64,000 nucleotides of DNA from Paenibacillus sp. DCT19 (GCF_003268635.1 NZ_CP029639.1:3979501-4043500); one strand, 5' to 3'. Positions 1 through 9,253 are shown, counted from the first letter of the stretch. The notes: generated from the sequence alone by a model not told the origin. Numbers and translations are program-made.

Positions 1-174
1 GGAGATGGTCAGCAAAAAAATAGGAAAATACGAATATAACCATTTAGAATACCAGTTCCGCTTCAGATGTATTTTCAAACGCATCCTCTCCTTCCACTTC
101 ATGCTCTAAATACAAAAGTAGATCGTGCTTCTAACCGTTGGTTTTGCTCCATTGTTGGGCTCTCTTCCTCTACA

Positions 175-1385
175 TCAGTTCAACGATTGCTGAGTCCTTG
201 CCTGCCTGCTAACGATTAACAAAATAAACGCACCCAGCGCTGCGCTGATTGTACAAGCCAAATACATGAGCGAAGGCCCACCTGAATCCAATAAATAACC
301 ATTTAACATATTACCTACAATGCCACCAAGTCCTGCAAATACCATATTAAATAAACTTTGACCCGTCGCTTGCATTTCCCGTCCTGTAACAGAAGCTACA
401 TATTCAACGGCTGCGATATAAAAGAATCCAAAAGATAGCCCATGTAAAACTTGAATGCCGATCATCACTTCGGGTGTTGGCCAGAGCCATTGAATACCCC
501 AACGAAGCATATACGCGCCTGCAGCCAAAAGCATGGTTCGTTCATGTCCCCATTTGCGGAGAATGAATGCAGCAACGAGCATCGAGGGCACATTCGTTAT
601 AGAGGCCAGAAGCAGTGCTGTACCTGTCATCGCTACAGAGCCGCCTGCCATTTGAAATGAAATGACAAAGAAAGAGTTAAACGCCGTTAACGTTTGATTC
701 ACTAGGAAACAGCCGATTAAAAATAGAAGGAATGTTCGGTTACGCAACAATCTTGCTAATCCTACGGAGAAGGTCACCGAGGAAGAAGAAATACTGGTTT
801 GCCGGGGAAGTGTGCTGGCCAGAACGGCACTTAGCACGTTAAATACTAGAAAAGGCAGCCACAACATATGAATGGAGAATTGGGACAGGTATATCCCGGC
901 TGCGAATCCTCCAAGCCCTGTACCTAAACTTCCAAACAATCGAATCATACCATAGGAAGTATTGGCTGCCTTAGCCGCAGTAACTGCATAAGAGTCAGCT
1001 ACAGGGATCTGAGTCACTTGAAATATAGTGCATAAAGTATAAATCAATATTAATATAATGTACACTTCTATATTGTAGAAATATGCTAACAACGCAGGAA
1101 CAAGCAAACTTAGCACTAATACAAAGCGAGTTTTTTTAAACTTATCTACCATAATCCCCATATCGGTTGGAGGATTATGGATATAAGTGTACCGAACGCC
1201 ATAATAAATCCGGTCTCTTTACTAGAGAAGCCTTGTGCAACCAAAATAGGATTAATATAGGGATTAAATATCCCTCCAGCAAGCCCCATAAACAAATACA
1301 GACCTTGCAGCTTCAATAATACATGCCTTGCTTCATTGGAATCGGCTTTTTCTCTTTCTCTGTATGCCTTCATATGTCTTCTCAT
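175..1385 (-). CDS. MFS transporter (frameshifted)
   Basis: Twelve-helix major facilitator permease of the MFS_1-like (HcaT-type) group; the substrate cannot be told from sequence. Two reading frames make one protein. The N-terminal frame ends just after the 'LQPIWG' loop at about 1149, and the second frame resumes at 'IMVDKFKKTR', the conserved cytoplasmic loop after helix 2. Adding one base to the CCCC run at 1156-1159 (GGGG on the coding strand) joins them as PIWG-IMVDKF and gives 403 residues. I chose the ATG at 1385 rather than 1397 because a GGAG lies six bases before it. It is the last gene of the ROK regulator-ROK kinase-MFS set, 111 bp after the kinase, so uptake or efflux of a sugar-like compound is plausible (inference). 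Confidence 0.8.
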
Positions 1386-1508
1386 CCGGATCTCCATCCT
1401 TTAATCCTGTAATGGCATCTCTTTCTATATAAGTTCAATATAAGAACGTTTATCTGACCACTCCAATGACAGAATAACATTCCGATCCATATTTAATAGA
1501 TTTATCTA

Positions 1509-2585
1509 TTATCGCTGTAGCACTTTCAAACGGATGGCTGCCAATGCACCATTGGCTCCTGCCGTATTGCCAAGTTCAGCGACAACGATTTTTGTAGCCA
1601 GCGCGGTATATCGACTCAGACGGCTGCGAACCTCATTTAGGTAATAATCAGGATTCGAAGCAGCTACACCGCCGCCAACAACAATAATAGATGGATTAAG
1701 TAATGCGACGATATTAGCCAGCCCTCTCGCCATATATTGTAATGGCACCTCCAGAATCTCAAGAGCGGCAACATCCCCCGCTTCAGCAGCTTTGAACACA
1801 TGCCGAGCCTCAATCTGGCTTACGTCTCCATCAGCAAGGCTATGAAGTAACGAGTGTGTATTGCCAGGTTCATCTGTAAAATAACGCCTTGCCTGTTGCG
1901 TAATGCCTGTGCCTGACGTATTCAGCTCGAACGCACCAAATGTATCTGAAGATGCCTTGTACTGACGATCAATTCCTTCGTCTCCAACAATAAAATGTCC
2001 AATTTCTCCTGCAGCTCCGTCTTGTCCACTATATAATTGTCCGTTAAGAATAAGCGCCGAACCGATTCCTGTCCCCACCGTCACCATTACACAATGTCGA
2101 TGCCCCTGAGCTGCACCGCGATCATATTCACCCATAGCTGCCATGTTCACATCGTTATCGAGATAAACCTCGCCTGCAAAATATGCAGCAATCACAGGTC
2201 TAATATCTTGCTCTGCCCACTGGAAAGCTGGCGCACTGCGCAGAATCCCTTCATCATCAAGGATAACGCCAGGAAAACCCATACCTATTCCAGATACCAG
2301 CTCTATTCCAATTCCACTATCCCTACAGAATTTTGCTACTTCATCAAATAACCACTTGAAAAACACGTCCGGTTGCTCTGTTGCACAGGTTGGAACCTTC
2401 CGCTCCCGTACCTCACTGCCCGGTTTCTCCGATGACAATAACATCAATGTTTTTGTACCACCAATATCAATCCCTATGATCCAACGATCTAATACATCCG
2501 TTTGATCAAGAGAACGTACTCTCTCTGTTGCGCGAAGAGGTTCTTCGAGTCTATTTCCTTGGGTATTACCGTCAAAAATATTCAT
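1509..2585 (-). CDS. ROK family sugar kinase-like protein
   Basis: A 358-residue ROK-fold protein, probably phosphorylating a sugar or amino sugar in the cytoplasm. The phosphate-binding motif DIGGTKT is at residues 40-46, the catalytic-base motif LDNDVN at 142-147 and the GEIGH substrate motif at 193-197. The cysteine-rich CxCGxxGC zinc motif typical of many ROK glucokinases is absent; residues after GEIGH read VGDEGID instead. A good SD (GAGAGGTAGGGA) precedes the ATG. It follows the ROK-type regulator by 36 bp and precedes the MFS gene, which fits a small sugar-use operon. The N-terminal 35 residues before the kinase fold are longer than usual. Substrate unknown. Confidence 0.82.
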   Translation of the reverse strand: MNIFDGNTQGNRLEEPLRATERVRSLDQTDVLDRWIIGIDIGGTKTLMLLSSEKPGSEVRERKVPTCATEQPDVFFKWLFDEVAKFCRDSGIGIELVSGIGMGFPGVILDDEGILRSAPAFQWAEQDIRPVIAAYFAGEVYLDNDVNMAAMGEYDRGAAQGHRHCVMVTVGTGIGSALILNGQLYSGQDGAAGEIGHFIVGDEGIDRQYKASSDTFGAFELNTSGTGITQQARRYFTDEPGNTHSLLHSLADGDVSQIEARHVFKAAEAGDVAALEILEVPLQYMARGLANIVALLNPSIIVVGGGVAASNPDYYLNEVRSRLSRYTALATKIVVAELGNTAGANGALAAIRLKVLQR

Positions 2586-2621
2586 TCTCTGTCCCTACCT
2601 CTCATCCTTGTTGTCAGTCAA

Positions 2622-3824
2622 TCATTCTGCAGTCTCTTGTTGAAGCCTTAGCATCGTTTGCTGCAAAGCGATATGCACTGCTCCAGTCACGACTGCCCGT
2701 TCTTCAAGCTTGGAGCAGATTAGTTCAGGTTGTGCAGGATATGGTTTGTTAATCATCTCTTTCAGGTAAGGCAACAACACATCTCCATTACCTCCGATGC
2801 CTCCACCAAGCACAATTAAATGTGGCGCAAGAAGCACGCTGATATTTCGCAACGCTAATGCCAGCATGTGACAGTACTTTCTGATAATCTCCACTGCATA
2901 GCTGTTACCAAGACGCGCAGCTTCAAACAGTTTCTCGGGAGTCAGCTGGCTACGTAGCTCTAGGATTCTTGAGTCGTTATGCTGAAGCTGAGCTTCATCT
3001 AGTAGATTGGCCGCCATCTCTATCAAACCACCAGCAGACAGCACGTCCTCTAGTCTTCGACCCTCCTGCATCATCTCGGCTACTTCTCCAGTTAGCCCTC
3101 TCATGCCACGCAGCAATTGACCATTCACCATAATGCCAGCACCAGTACCCACGCCAAGGGAAATAAACACAAATAGTTCTGAATCAGATGCTGACCCATC
3201 TCTGTATTCTCCTAGCGCAGCTAGATTGACGTCATTATCCAAGATCACTTCACAGGGAAAAGCGGCAGATAGAGATTCTAGAGACAACGCTTGTTCCAGC
3301 CCAGCTAGAGGAGCCACAATTCGACTGATCTCCCCTGAGCCAGGCAGGACAACACCAGGAATACCAAATCCTATACATTGAATCTCGTCCCAGTTCAGAT
3401 GATTCTGTCTCAATAGTTCATCCAAATGTTTCCGAAGAGTCTGGAGTATGCGTTCCCCTTGCCCAGACTCTGACTGCTGAACAGACATTGGATAGGTTTG
3501 GTAATCTAAGAGTTCACCATTCAGGTTGGATAGAGCGATACGAATTCGACTAGCTCCAATATCAACCCCGCAGATGTAATAGGCTTGTTCATTGAAACGA
3601 ATGAGCGTGGCTTTCCGTCCTTGCGCATTATCCGCTCTTCCCGTTTCCAACACGAGATTTCGTGCAATTAGATGTTCAACTGCCGACGATACCGTAGGTT
3701 TACTCAGTCCGGTCTGCCGGCTGATATCCGCTCTAGACAACATCCCATGAGCAATCAGTGCATCAATAATCAGATTCTCGTTCAGATTGCGTATGTATTG
3801 CGGTGTACCAGCGACTTGAATCAC
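2622..3824 (-). CDS. ROK family transcriptional regulator (NagC/XylR type)
   Basis: A 400-residue regulator with an N-terminal winged helix-turn-helix (about residues 28-62, with 'LSRADISRQTGLSKPTVS') fused to a ROK domain. The ROK half is degenerate as a kinase: the phosphate loop reads DIGASR instead of DxGGTK and GExGH is replaced by GEVAEM, so it should sense a sugar and not phosphorylate it. It probably represses itself and the two downstream genes through the palindrome at 3838-3858. The start is uncertain: the GTG at 3824 directly abuts AAGGGG with no spacer. One extra G in that run would place an upstream ATG in frame. Confidence 0.85.
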   Translation of the reverse strand: MIQVAGTPQYIRNLNENLIIDALIAHGMLSRADISRQTGLSKPTVSSAVEHLIARNLVLETGRADNAQGRKATLIRFNEQAYYICGVDIGASRIRIALSNLNGELLDYQTYPMSVQQSESGQGERILQTLRKHLDELLRQNHLNWDEIQCIGFGIPGVVLPGSGEISRIVAPLAGLEQALSLESLSAAFPCEVILDNDVNLAALGEYRDGSASDSELFVFISLGVGTGAGIMVNGQLLRGMRGLTGEVAEMMQEGRRLEDVLSAGGLIEMAANLLDEAQLQHNDSRILELRSQLTPEKLFEAARLGNSYAVEIIRKYCHMLALALRNISVLLAPHLIVLGGGIGGNGDVLLPYLKEMINKPYPAQPELICSKLEERAVVTGAVHIALQQTMLRLQQETAE

Positions 3825-3837
3825 CCCCTTCTCATAG

Positions 3838-3858
3838 TTAGTTAAGTTTATTAACTAA
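3838..3858 (-). promoter_or_regulatory. ROK/XylR-type operator palindrome
   Basis: A perfect 8-5-8 inverted repeat, TTAGTTAA-GTTTA-TTAACTAA, ends 14 bp upstream of the ROK regulator start. It has the TTAGTT...AACTAA form of Bacillus XylR operators. A repressor here would block transcription of its own gene and the operon (inference). Confidence 0.7.
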
Positions 3859-4007
3859 TTGTATTCAATATAGCATCGGGATTGGGGTGTGTACAGCGTT
3901 TTGTTAGGTATTTAGTCTGAGATTTTATACTATTTATTTCACTTGATGCATAGCAAAAGCTGCGGTGTATAGTCACCACAGCTCTTATATTTTTCATATT
4001 TATTCTA

Positions 4008-4847
4008 TTATGACTTAGACAATTCAATAAATCCTTCACCAAATACGTCACGTACATCGTGAATCGTAATAAAAGCGATCTCGTCCTCTGCACGCACGAT
4101 TTTCTTCAACATGGATACCTCTTGTTTACTAATGACAATGTACAGGATTTCTTTTGGGTTTTTCGTATAATAACCATGACCGGATAACACGGTAACCCCA
4201 CGATCCATCTTCTCAATCACTTGCTTCGCAATTGCATCCTGCTTGGTCGATATAATCGTGACTGCTTTTTTCGGATTCAAACCTTCAATAATAAACTCCA
4301 TCGTTTTGGTACCTACAAAGAGCATCACGATCGTGCACATCAATCCTTGTGGTCCTATAATAAAGAAAGACGAGAAAGCTACAATTAGATCGAAGAACAA
4401 TAATCCGTAACTGATATTCCAGTCCAAGTACTTATTAGCTAGACGAGCTAATATTACAGTACCTGCTGTAGTTCCTCCTACTCTTACAATTAATCCAATC
4501 CCTAGACCGGCAAATAGTCCACCAAAAATCGTATTAATCCAGAGCTCATGTGAATCAATCGTCCAGCTCTCTGTTAAATGTAGGAATAATGAGTTAAATA
4601 CGACGGCAACAATCGTATATATCGTCGTTGTTCTATCCAGAAATTTATAACCAACAATTAATAATACCCCATTAAGTAGTAAGTTCATTAAGCCAGGTGA
4701 CCACTCAAAGAGATAATACAAAATAATTGTAATCCCTGTTACGCCGCCCTCAGCCAGATCATTGGGGATGACAAACAGGTTAACAGCCAGCGCAAACAGA
4801 AATGCACCAGCCATAATAAATAAAATATCCGTTATTCTCTTTTTCAT
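4008..4847 (-). CDS. YitT family membrane protein (DUF2179)
   Basis: Integral membrane protein of the YitT family, function not established in any family member I know. The first two thirds hold about five or six transmembrane helices, starting 'ITDILFIMAGAFLFALAVNL', with the characteristic glycine-rich stretch 'EGGVTGITIILYY'. The C-terminal ~80 residues form the soluble DUF2179 domain ('AVTIISTKQDAIAKQVIEKM' onward). Three upstream in-frame ATGs exist; I chose 4847 (MKKRITD) because GGATGGAG sits six bases before it, giving 279 residues. Single gene on the minus strand, divergent from des. Confidence 0.85.
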   Translation of the reverse strand: MKKRITDILFIMAGAFLFALAVNLFVIPNDLAEGGVTGITIILYYLFEWSPGLMNLLLNGVLLIVGYKFLDRTTTIYTIVAVVFNSLFLHLTESWTIDSHELWINTIFGGLFAGLGIGLIVRVGGTTAGTVILARLANKYLDWNISYGLLFFDLIVAFSSFFIIGPQGLMCTIVMLFVGTKTMEFIIEGLNPKKAVTIISTKQDAIAKQVIEKMDRGVTVLSGHGYYTKNPKEILYIVISKQEVSMLKKIVRAEDEIAFITIHDVRDVFGEGFIELSKS

Positions 4848-5240
4848 CATGCACTCCATCCAATCCATCAAAAATTCAACCTATACTTCCAATCTCATAA
4901 GTTGTCATGATTTACTCCAAAATAGATTCTACCATGTCACCGCCAAAATTTGTATACAAAATACAAACTGTTGCACAAATTGTACAAAGGATTTACAAAT
5001 CGTGCTTACTTCCGCCCAATACATCGTGTTTTCAGCGTATCTGTATATGATAAATGTCATGGTTGATCCTTGATATTTATCATTATGACACATGACGTTT
5101 ATGACTTACCGTCACGAACTGATTCTCTTACAATAATAAAAACGCTTCCCAAACAGAATCTAACAGGGAACCGAGAGTTGCAACTTAAAGTTCGAGTTCG
5201 TGCTCGATAAGTTGTAATGATTGAAGGAGGACATTCGCTA
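4848..5240. promoter_or_regulatory. Divergent yitT/des upstream region with candidate DesR motifs
   Basis: No gene is visible. The region holds a perfect 9-bp inverted repeat, ATGATAAAT (5047-5055) and ATTTATCAT (5075-5083). It also holds three same-direction ATGAC pentamers at 5085, 5092 and 5101, and the reverse motif GTCATG near 4904 and 5056. In Bacillus subtilis phosphorylated DesR activates des from sites upstream of the promoter; these repeats are the natural candidates here, but the assignment is inference. I cannot place the -35/-10 with confidence. Confidence 0.45.
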
Positions 5241-6299
5241 ATGAGCAGAACGAAAGAAATGGCGTTAAAAAAAGAAGTCACCCCTTATGAAAAAAACAAT
5301 CTCAAATTAAGTATCCAACAAATGATGAATACGTTGATCCCATTATTATTGCTGTGGGCTGCAGCATACTATAGCTTATCTGTATCCTACTGGCTGACAT
5401 TACCGATCGCTCTTGTAGCTTCGGGATTTGTACTCCGGACGTTTATCATTTTCCATGACTGCTGCCATGGTTCATTCTTTAAGAGCAAACGTGCCAATGA
5501 CATTTTGGGAACGATTACTGGTGTATTGACCCTGACACCTTATCTGCAATGGAAGAACGAACACGCCATTCATCACGCTACCAGCAGTAATCTGGATAAG
5601 CGCGGTGTAGGAGATATATGGATTATGACCGTGGAGGAATATCAAGCTGCTTCCCCTTGGGTTCGCCTGTTCTATCGTGTTTATCGTAACCCACTAGTGA
5701 TGTTCGGCATTGGTCCCTTCTATGTGTTCCTCGTTGCTTACCGATTTAATCGTAAGGCAGCAAGGCGTAAAGAACGCATCAATACACACCTTACAACTGT
5801 ACTGATCATTGGTCTTTATGCATTCATGTGTTGGTTGATTGGCTGGCAGGCTTTTGTTCTGGTGCAGACACCTGTTTTCTTCTTCTCTGGTTTCTTCGGT
5901 ATCTGGTTGTTCTACGTGCAACATCAGTTTGAAGAAACATACTTCGAGCATGAAGATGAGTGGAGTTATGTCAAAGCTGCTGTCGAAGGAAGCTCATACT
6001 ACAAGCTGCCCAAACTGCTTCAATGGATCAGTGGCAACATCGGTTTCCACCATGTGCATCATCTGAGTCCTCGTGTCCCGAACTATTACCTTGAAGAGGC
6101 ACATAATTCAACACCACCTTTGCAAAAAGCGACGACGATTACCCTGCGTTCAAGTCTAGCTGCTTTGCGTTTCCGCCTGTGGGATGAAGATTCTAAACAA
6201 TTTATTAGTTTCAGACAGATCAAGAGCCTTCCCCGCAAGCCTTATGTTCAACCACCGATTCGTGTAACTAACCAAGCGGGTCTGACAGAGAAGCCTTAA
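5241..6299 (+). CDS. des: Acyl-lipid delta-5-type fatty acid desaturase
   Basis: Membrane-bound di-iron desaturase that introduces double bonds into membrane phospholipid acyl chains after a temperature drop. All three histidine boxes are present: HDCCH at residues 72-76, HAIHH at 108-112 and HHVHH at 270-274. Hydrophobic pairs flank the boxes, as in the family. The ATG at 5241 is preferred over 5217 because GAAGGAGG lies between them; the product is then 352 residues, the length known for B. subtilis Des. It is followed by the kinase and regulator that control it, with an intrinsic terminator overlapping the stop codon, so desKR are probably transcribed separately or by read-through. Confidence 0.95.
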   Translation: MSRTKEMALKKEVTPYEKNNLKLSIQQMMNTLIPLLLLWAAAYYSLSVSYWLTLPIALVASGFVLRTFIIFHDCCHGSFFKSKRANDILGTITGVLTLTPYLQWKNEHAIHHATSSNLDKRGVGDIWIMTVEEYQAASPWVRLFYRVYRNPLVMFGIGPFYVFLVAYRFNRKAARRKERINTHLTTVLIIGLYAFMCWLIGWQAFVLVQTPVFFFSGFFGIWLFYVQHQFEETYFEHEDEWSYVKAAVEGSSYYKLPKLLQWISGNIGFHHVHHLSPRVPNYYLEEAHNSTPPLQKATTITLRSSLAALRFRLWDEDSKQFISFRQIKSLPRKPYVQPPIRVTNQAGLTEKP

Positions 6300-6320
6300 C
6301 TCTGTCAGATTCGTTTTCTT
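6281..6320 (+). terminator. Intrinsic terminator overlapping des stop codon
   Basis: A perfect 10-bp stem TCTGACAGAG (6281-6290) and CTCTGTCAGA (6300-6309) with a 9-nt loop is followed by a T-rich tract. The TAA stop of des (6297-6299) lies in the loop, so terminating ribosomes would cover the hairpin. Confidence 0.75.
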
Positions 6321-6432
6321 GTATTCAGACCGAAGTCGTGCTACAGTCAGGCTAAGTTTGAGTACACTATAGACGTTGTTCAAATAATCATTGAGTTTGA
6401 GCAGTCCCTATAGTTCCAAGGAGGAGAATTTC

Positions 6433-7578
6433 ATTCAGAAGTGGTCGCAACTCTTTTATAAAAATACAGGATTAAACCCCTATGTATGGCTTGTTTTCTT
6501 CATTCTACCATTCTATTATATTTCCCAATATTCTAAATTGTGGACTTTGGTTACTGGCATTGTCATCATCCTAGTGTTCTTTGTTTGCTACCTACTCGCC
6601 TTCATCACCAAGGGCTGGCAGGTCTACATGTGGATCGGATTTCTAATTGCCATCTCCATTACGATGACCATTGCCTATGACTATGCTTACTTCTCTCTGT
6701 TCCTTGCTTTCTTTATTGGAAATATTAAAAATAAAGCAGGATTCGTTACACTATATTCGGTGAATCTAGGAACCAGTTTTCTCACGATTAACTACGGCTT
6801 TATCAATCAGAGCTCATTGCTGCTTAGTCAATTCCCGTTTGTCTTCATCTGTCTCATGGCCTCTATCCTTCTTCCGGTAAGTACGTATAACAAAAATAAA
6901 CGTGAACAACTGGAAGGCCAATTGGAGAATGCCAATAAACGTCTGGATGATCTGGTCAAAATGGAAGAACGCCAACGGATCGCACGTGATCTGCATGATA
7001 CCCTTGGGCAAAAGCTCTCCCTAATCGGTCTCAAAACCGATTTGGCGAAACGGCTGCTTCGCATGAATCCAGATCAAGCTGAAATTGAACTGAATGATCT
7101 GAGACAGACGGCAAGCACAGCTCTCAAGGAAGTACGTGAGATGGTTACAACGATGCGTGGCACCCAATTAGTAGACGAATTATTCCGAGCCGAACAAATT
7201 CTCAAGGCTGCCTCCATTGAGTTTGTATTGGAAGGCAATCCTAAATTGCAGGATACCTCTCAGCTTAACGAAAATGTGCTGGGCATGTGTCTGAAGGAAG
7301 CTGTTACGAATGTGGTTAAGCATAGTCAAGCAACAGAATGCATCATCCGACTTCAGGAAACACCTTCTGCCAATATTCTGACGGTTCAGGATAATGGCGT
7401 AGGTATAGAACGAACACGTAAACAGGATCGGCGCGGTACCGGCATTTTGGGAATGAAAGAACGCTTGGAATTCGTCAATGGATGTCTGGATATTCATTCT
7501 GGAGACGACATCGAAGGAACGCGAATTGCCATTCAAGTACCTAAACTGGTTCGCAAACCGATAAAGGAGGAAGAGTAA
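6433..7578 (+). CDS. desK: Thermosensor histidine kinase DesK, probable ATT start
   Basis: Membrane sensor kinase that reads membrane thickness or fluidity and controls DesR. Five transmembrane segments occupy residues ~15-150, then a coiled coil, the HisKA_3 box 'RIARDLHDTLGQ' and a GHKL ATPase ending near 'GTGILGMKERL'. The open frame extends back to a TTG at 6391, but that codon has no SD. A very strong SD (AAGGAGGAG, 6418-6426) lies six bases before an ATT at 6433. Starting there gives exactly 15 residues before the conserved PYVW, as I recall for B. subtilis DesK, and puts the phosphorylated histidine at position 188, the known B. subtilis number. The stop overlaps the desR start by one base (TAATG). 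Confidence 0.9.
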   Translation: MQKWSQLFYKNTGLNPYVWLVFFILPFYYISQYSKLWTLVTGIVIILVFFVCYLLAFITKGWQVYMWIGFLIAISITMTIAYDYAYFSLFLAFFIGNIKNKAGFVTLYSVNLGTSFLTINYGFINQSSLLLSQFPFVFICLMASILLPVSTYNKNKREQLEGQLENANKRLDDLVKMEERQRIARDLHDTLGQKLSLIGLKTDLAKRLLRMNPDQAEIELNDLRQTASTALKEVREMVTTMRGTQLVDELFRAEQILKAASIEFVLEGNPKLQDTSQLNENVLGMCLKEAVTNVVKHSQATECIIRLQETPSANILTVQDNGVGIERTRKQDRRGTGILGMKERLEFVNGCLDIHSGDDIEGTRIAIQVPKLVRKPIKEEE

Positions 7579-8177
7579 TGATCCGAATCGTAATTGCCGA
7601 AGATCAGCGCATGATGTTAGGCGCCTTATCTTCCCTGCTCAATCTGGAGGAGGATATGGAAGTCGTCGGACAAGCAGGTAATGGTCAGGAAGCCCTTGGC
7701 CTTGTTCAAGAGCTGAAACCGGATATCTGCCTGATGGATATCGAAATGCCTGTCAAAAGCGGTCTGGAGGCCGCTGAAGAAATGAAAGGTTTGAACTGCA
7801 AAGTTATTATTCTGACTACGTTTGCACGAACCGGCTACTTTGAGCGGGCTTTGAAAGGTGGCGTTCGTGGTTATCTATTGAAAGATAGTCCAATTGAGGA
7901 GCTGGCTGAAGCCATCCGCCAAGTGATGAACGGACGACGAATCTTTGCACCGGATTTAGTGGACGAAGCCTATGTAGAAGAAAATCCACTCACTGAACGT
8001 GAGCATGCTGTCCTTGGTCTAATGGCTGATGGGAAGAACACCAAGGAAATTGCAGGTCATTTATTTATAACTACAGGGACGGTTCGCAACTATATCTCCA
8101 TTATTCTCAACAAACTCAATGCAAGCAACCGTATTGAAGCCATTACTCGCTCCAAAGAAAAGGGCTGGTTTAAATGA
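7578..8177 (+). CDS. desR: Response regulator DesR
   Basis: NarL/LuxR-family response regulator, 199 residues. The receiver domain carries the acidic pair E8-D9, the phospho-acceptor D54 ('LMDIEMP') and the conserved lysine in 'LLKDSP'. The C-terminal helix-turn-helix has the family pattern 'LTEREHAVLGLMADGKNTKE'. D54 is the same position as in B. subtilis DesR. It is translationally coupled to desK (TAATG) with SD AAAGGAGGAAG. When phosphorylated in the cold it should activate des 2.3 kb upstream. A strong terminator follows at 8209. Confidence 0.95.
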   Translation: MIRIVIAEDQRMMLGALSSLLNLEEDMEVVGQAGNGQEALGLVQELKPDICLMDIEMPVKSGLEAAEEMKGLNCKVIILTTFARTGYFERALKGGVRGYLLKDSPIEELAEAIRQVMNGRRIFAPDLVDEAYVEENPLTEREHAVLGLMADGKNTKEIAGHLFITTGTVRNYISIILNKLNASNRIEAITRSKEKGWFK

Positions 8178-8208
8178 AAGCACCGCTTCAACCCATTAAA
8201 AACAAAAT

Positions 8209-8266
8209 AAAAGCTTGGTCAGGAGATGGGAATCAGTCCCATGATGCCTGCCAAGCTTTTTTATTT
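8209..8266. terminator. Bidirectional terminator between desR and lipoprotein gene
   Basis: A long stem pairs AAAGCTTGG-TCAGG with CCTG-CCAAGCTTT and encloses an inner ATGGGA/TCCCAT hairpin; T-runs flank both sides. It can serve desR (+) and the lipoprotein gene (-). Confidence 0.8.
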
Positions 8267-8326
8267 GATCTTTAGCCATCCGATTAAATCGAATGCACGC
8301 CCCTTAGGATACTAGAGCAACAGACT

Positions 8327-9253
8327 TTATTTCACAGAGGCCACAATGCCAAGTGCTTCATTAGGTACCAAAGAAGTCTTCAATTGCTGAATCTGCTGAC
8401 CGTTCTCCCATGAAATAACGACATTCACCGATTTCCCGCCACTCGGGTAATTTACGCTAACGAATCCCTTGTCTTTCGGTGCTGGTAAGGTATGCGACTC
8501 CAGATACTCCACCATCTTCTTCGCAATGCCCGGATTGTTCATGTTATCCTCTGATACAGAGCGGATCTGTAGTGTCCATCTACCTTCCATCCACGTCAGG
8601 TATTGGCTCCCTGCTGCACCTTCAACCATGCCCTTAATACCGTGACCCAGATCAACGGTCATCTCCTGTGGAATGTTGTTCAGATCCGTTTCAGGGAAGA
8701 TCCCCGTGGAATCTGGATCCTTGTCATTCTTGACTTCGAAGGATGCCAGTGATGTTAAACCTCCGCTGGAGGAAAGTGATGGATCATTCACTGGCAGAGC
8801 TTTATCGGTAGCATAAAAGTTCACTTGAAAATGATTAGCTGTATTGGTCTCAATATAAGCTCCCAAGTGTTTGCCTTTTTCTAAATTGAATGCCGTTGGC
8901 AAGACAACGTTCTTCATTTTTGACTGAGAACGCACTTCCTTAACTACATCGCTAATGCTAGCTTCATGCTGTGAAGTCCCTGCACTTCCAGTCTTCGTTC
9001 CTGATGTCTCTGTATCAGATGTAGTAGAAGCATCTCCACTAGAAGTAGAATTGTTACTCGTTGCTCCCCCCGCATTTCCTTGACTAGCCGCCGGGTCCGT
9101 GCTGTTATTTGCTGAGCCTATTTGTTCCCCAGCGGTTGTCGAAGGTGTCTGCTCTGCTGCTGATGTATTGGTGTCTTGACCTCCGCATCCTGCAAGCGCA
9201 AGAAGAACTGCTGTCGTAACAGGAATAATGACCCATCGTTTTTGTTTTCTCAT
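8327..9253 (-). CDS. Secreted lipoprotein of unknown function
   Basis: A 308-residue lipoprotein. The N-terminus 'MRKQKRWVIIPV' leads into a hydrophobic segment ending in the lipobox LALAGC, so the mature protein is anchored at the outer membrane face through Cys. Next comes an ~85-residue serine/threonine/glycine/asparagine-rich linker, then a globular part (about residues 100-308) with no motif I recognise. The ATG at 9253 follows AGAGGAGG by eight bases; the upstream in-frame ATG at 9289 has no such site. It lies 56 bp after the polysaccharide deacetylase and is probably co-transcribed, suggesting an envelope role (inference). Confidence 0.8.
   Translation of the reverse strand: MRKQKRWVIIPVTTAVLLALAGCGGQDTNTSAAEQTPSTTAGEQIGSANNSTDPAASQGNAGGATSNNSTSSGDASTTSDTETSGTKTGSAGTSQHEASISDVVKEVRSQSKMKNVVLPTAFNLEKGKHLGAYIETNTANHFQVNFYATDKALPVNDPSLSSSGGLTSLASFEVKNDKDPDSTGIFPETDLNNIPQEMTVDLGHGIKGMVEGAAGSQYLTWMEGRWTLQIRSVSEDNMNNPGIAKKMVEYLESHTLPAPKDKGFVSVNYPSGGKSVNVVISWENGQQIQQLKTSLVPNEALGIVASVK

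Noticed and set aside
1..174. Acidic coding-like frames on the minus strand after the MFS stop (VEEESPTMEQ and EHEVEGEDAF)
   Set aside because: No start with SD and two frames would have to be joined; possibly an extended MFS tail hidden by another indel, but not supportable.
6354..6412. Near-repeat of AGTTTGAG...TATAG upstream of desK
   Set aside because: The two copies share only the ends and differ in spacing; not distinguishable from chance.
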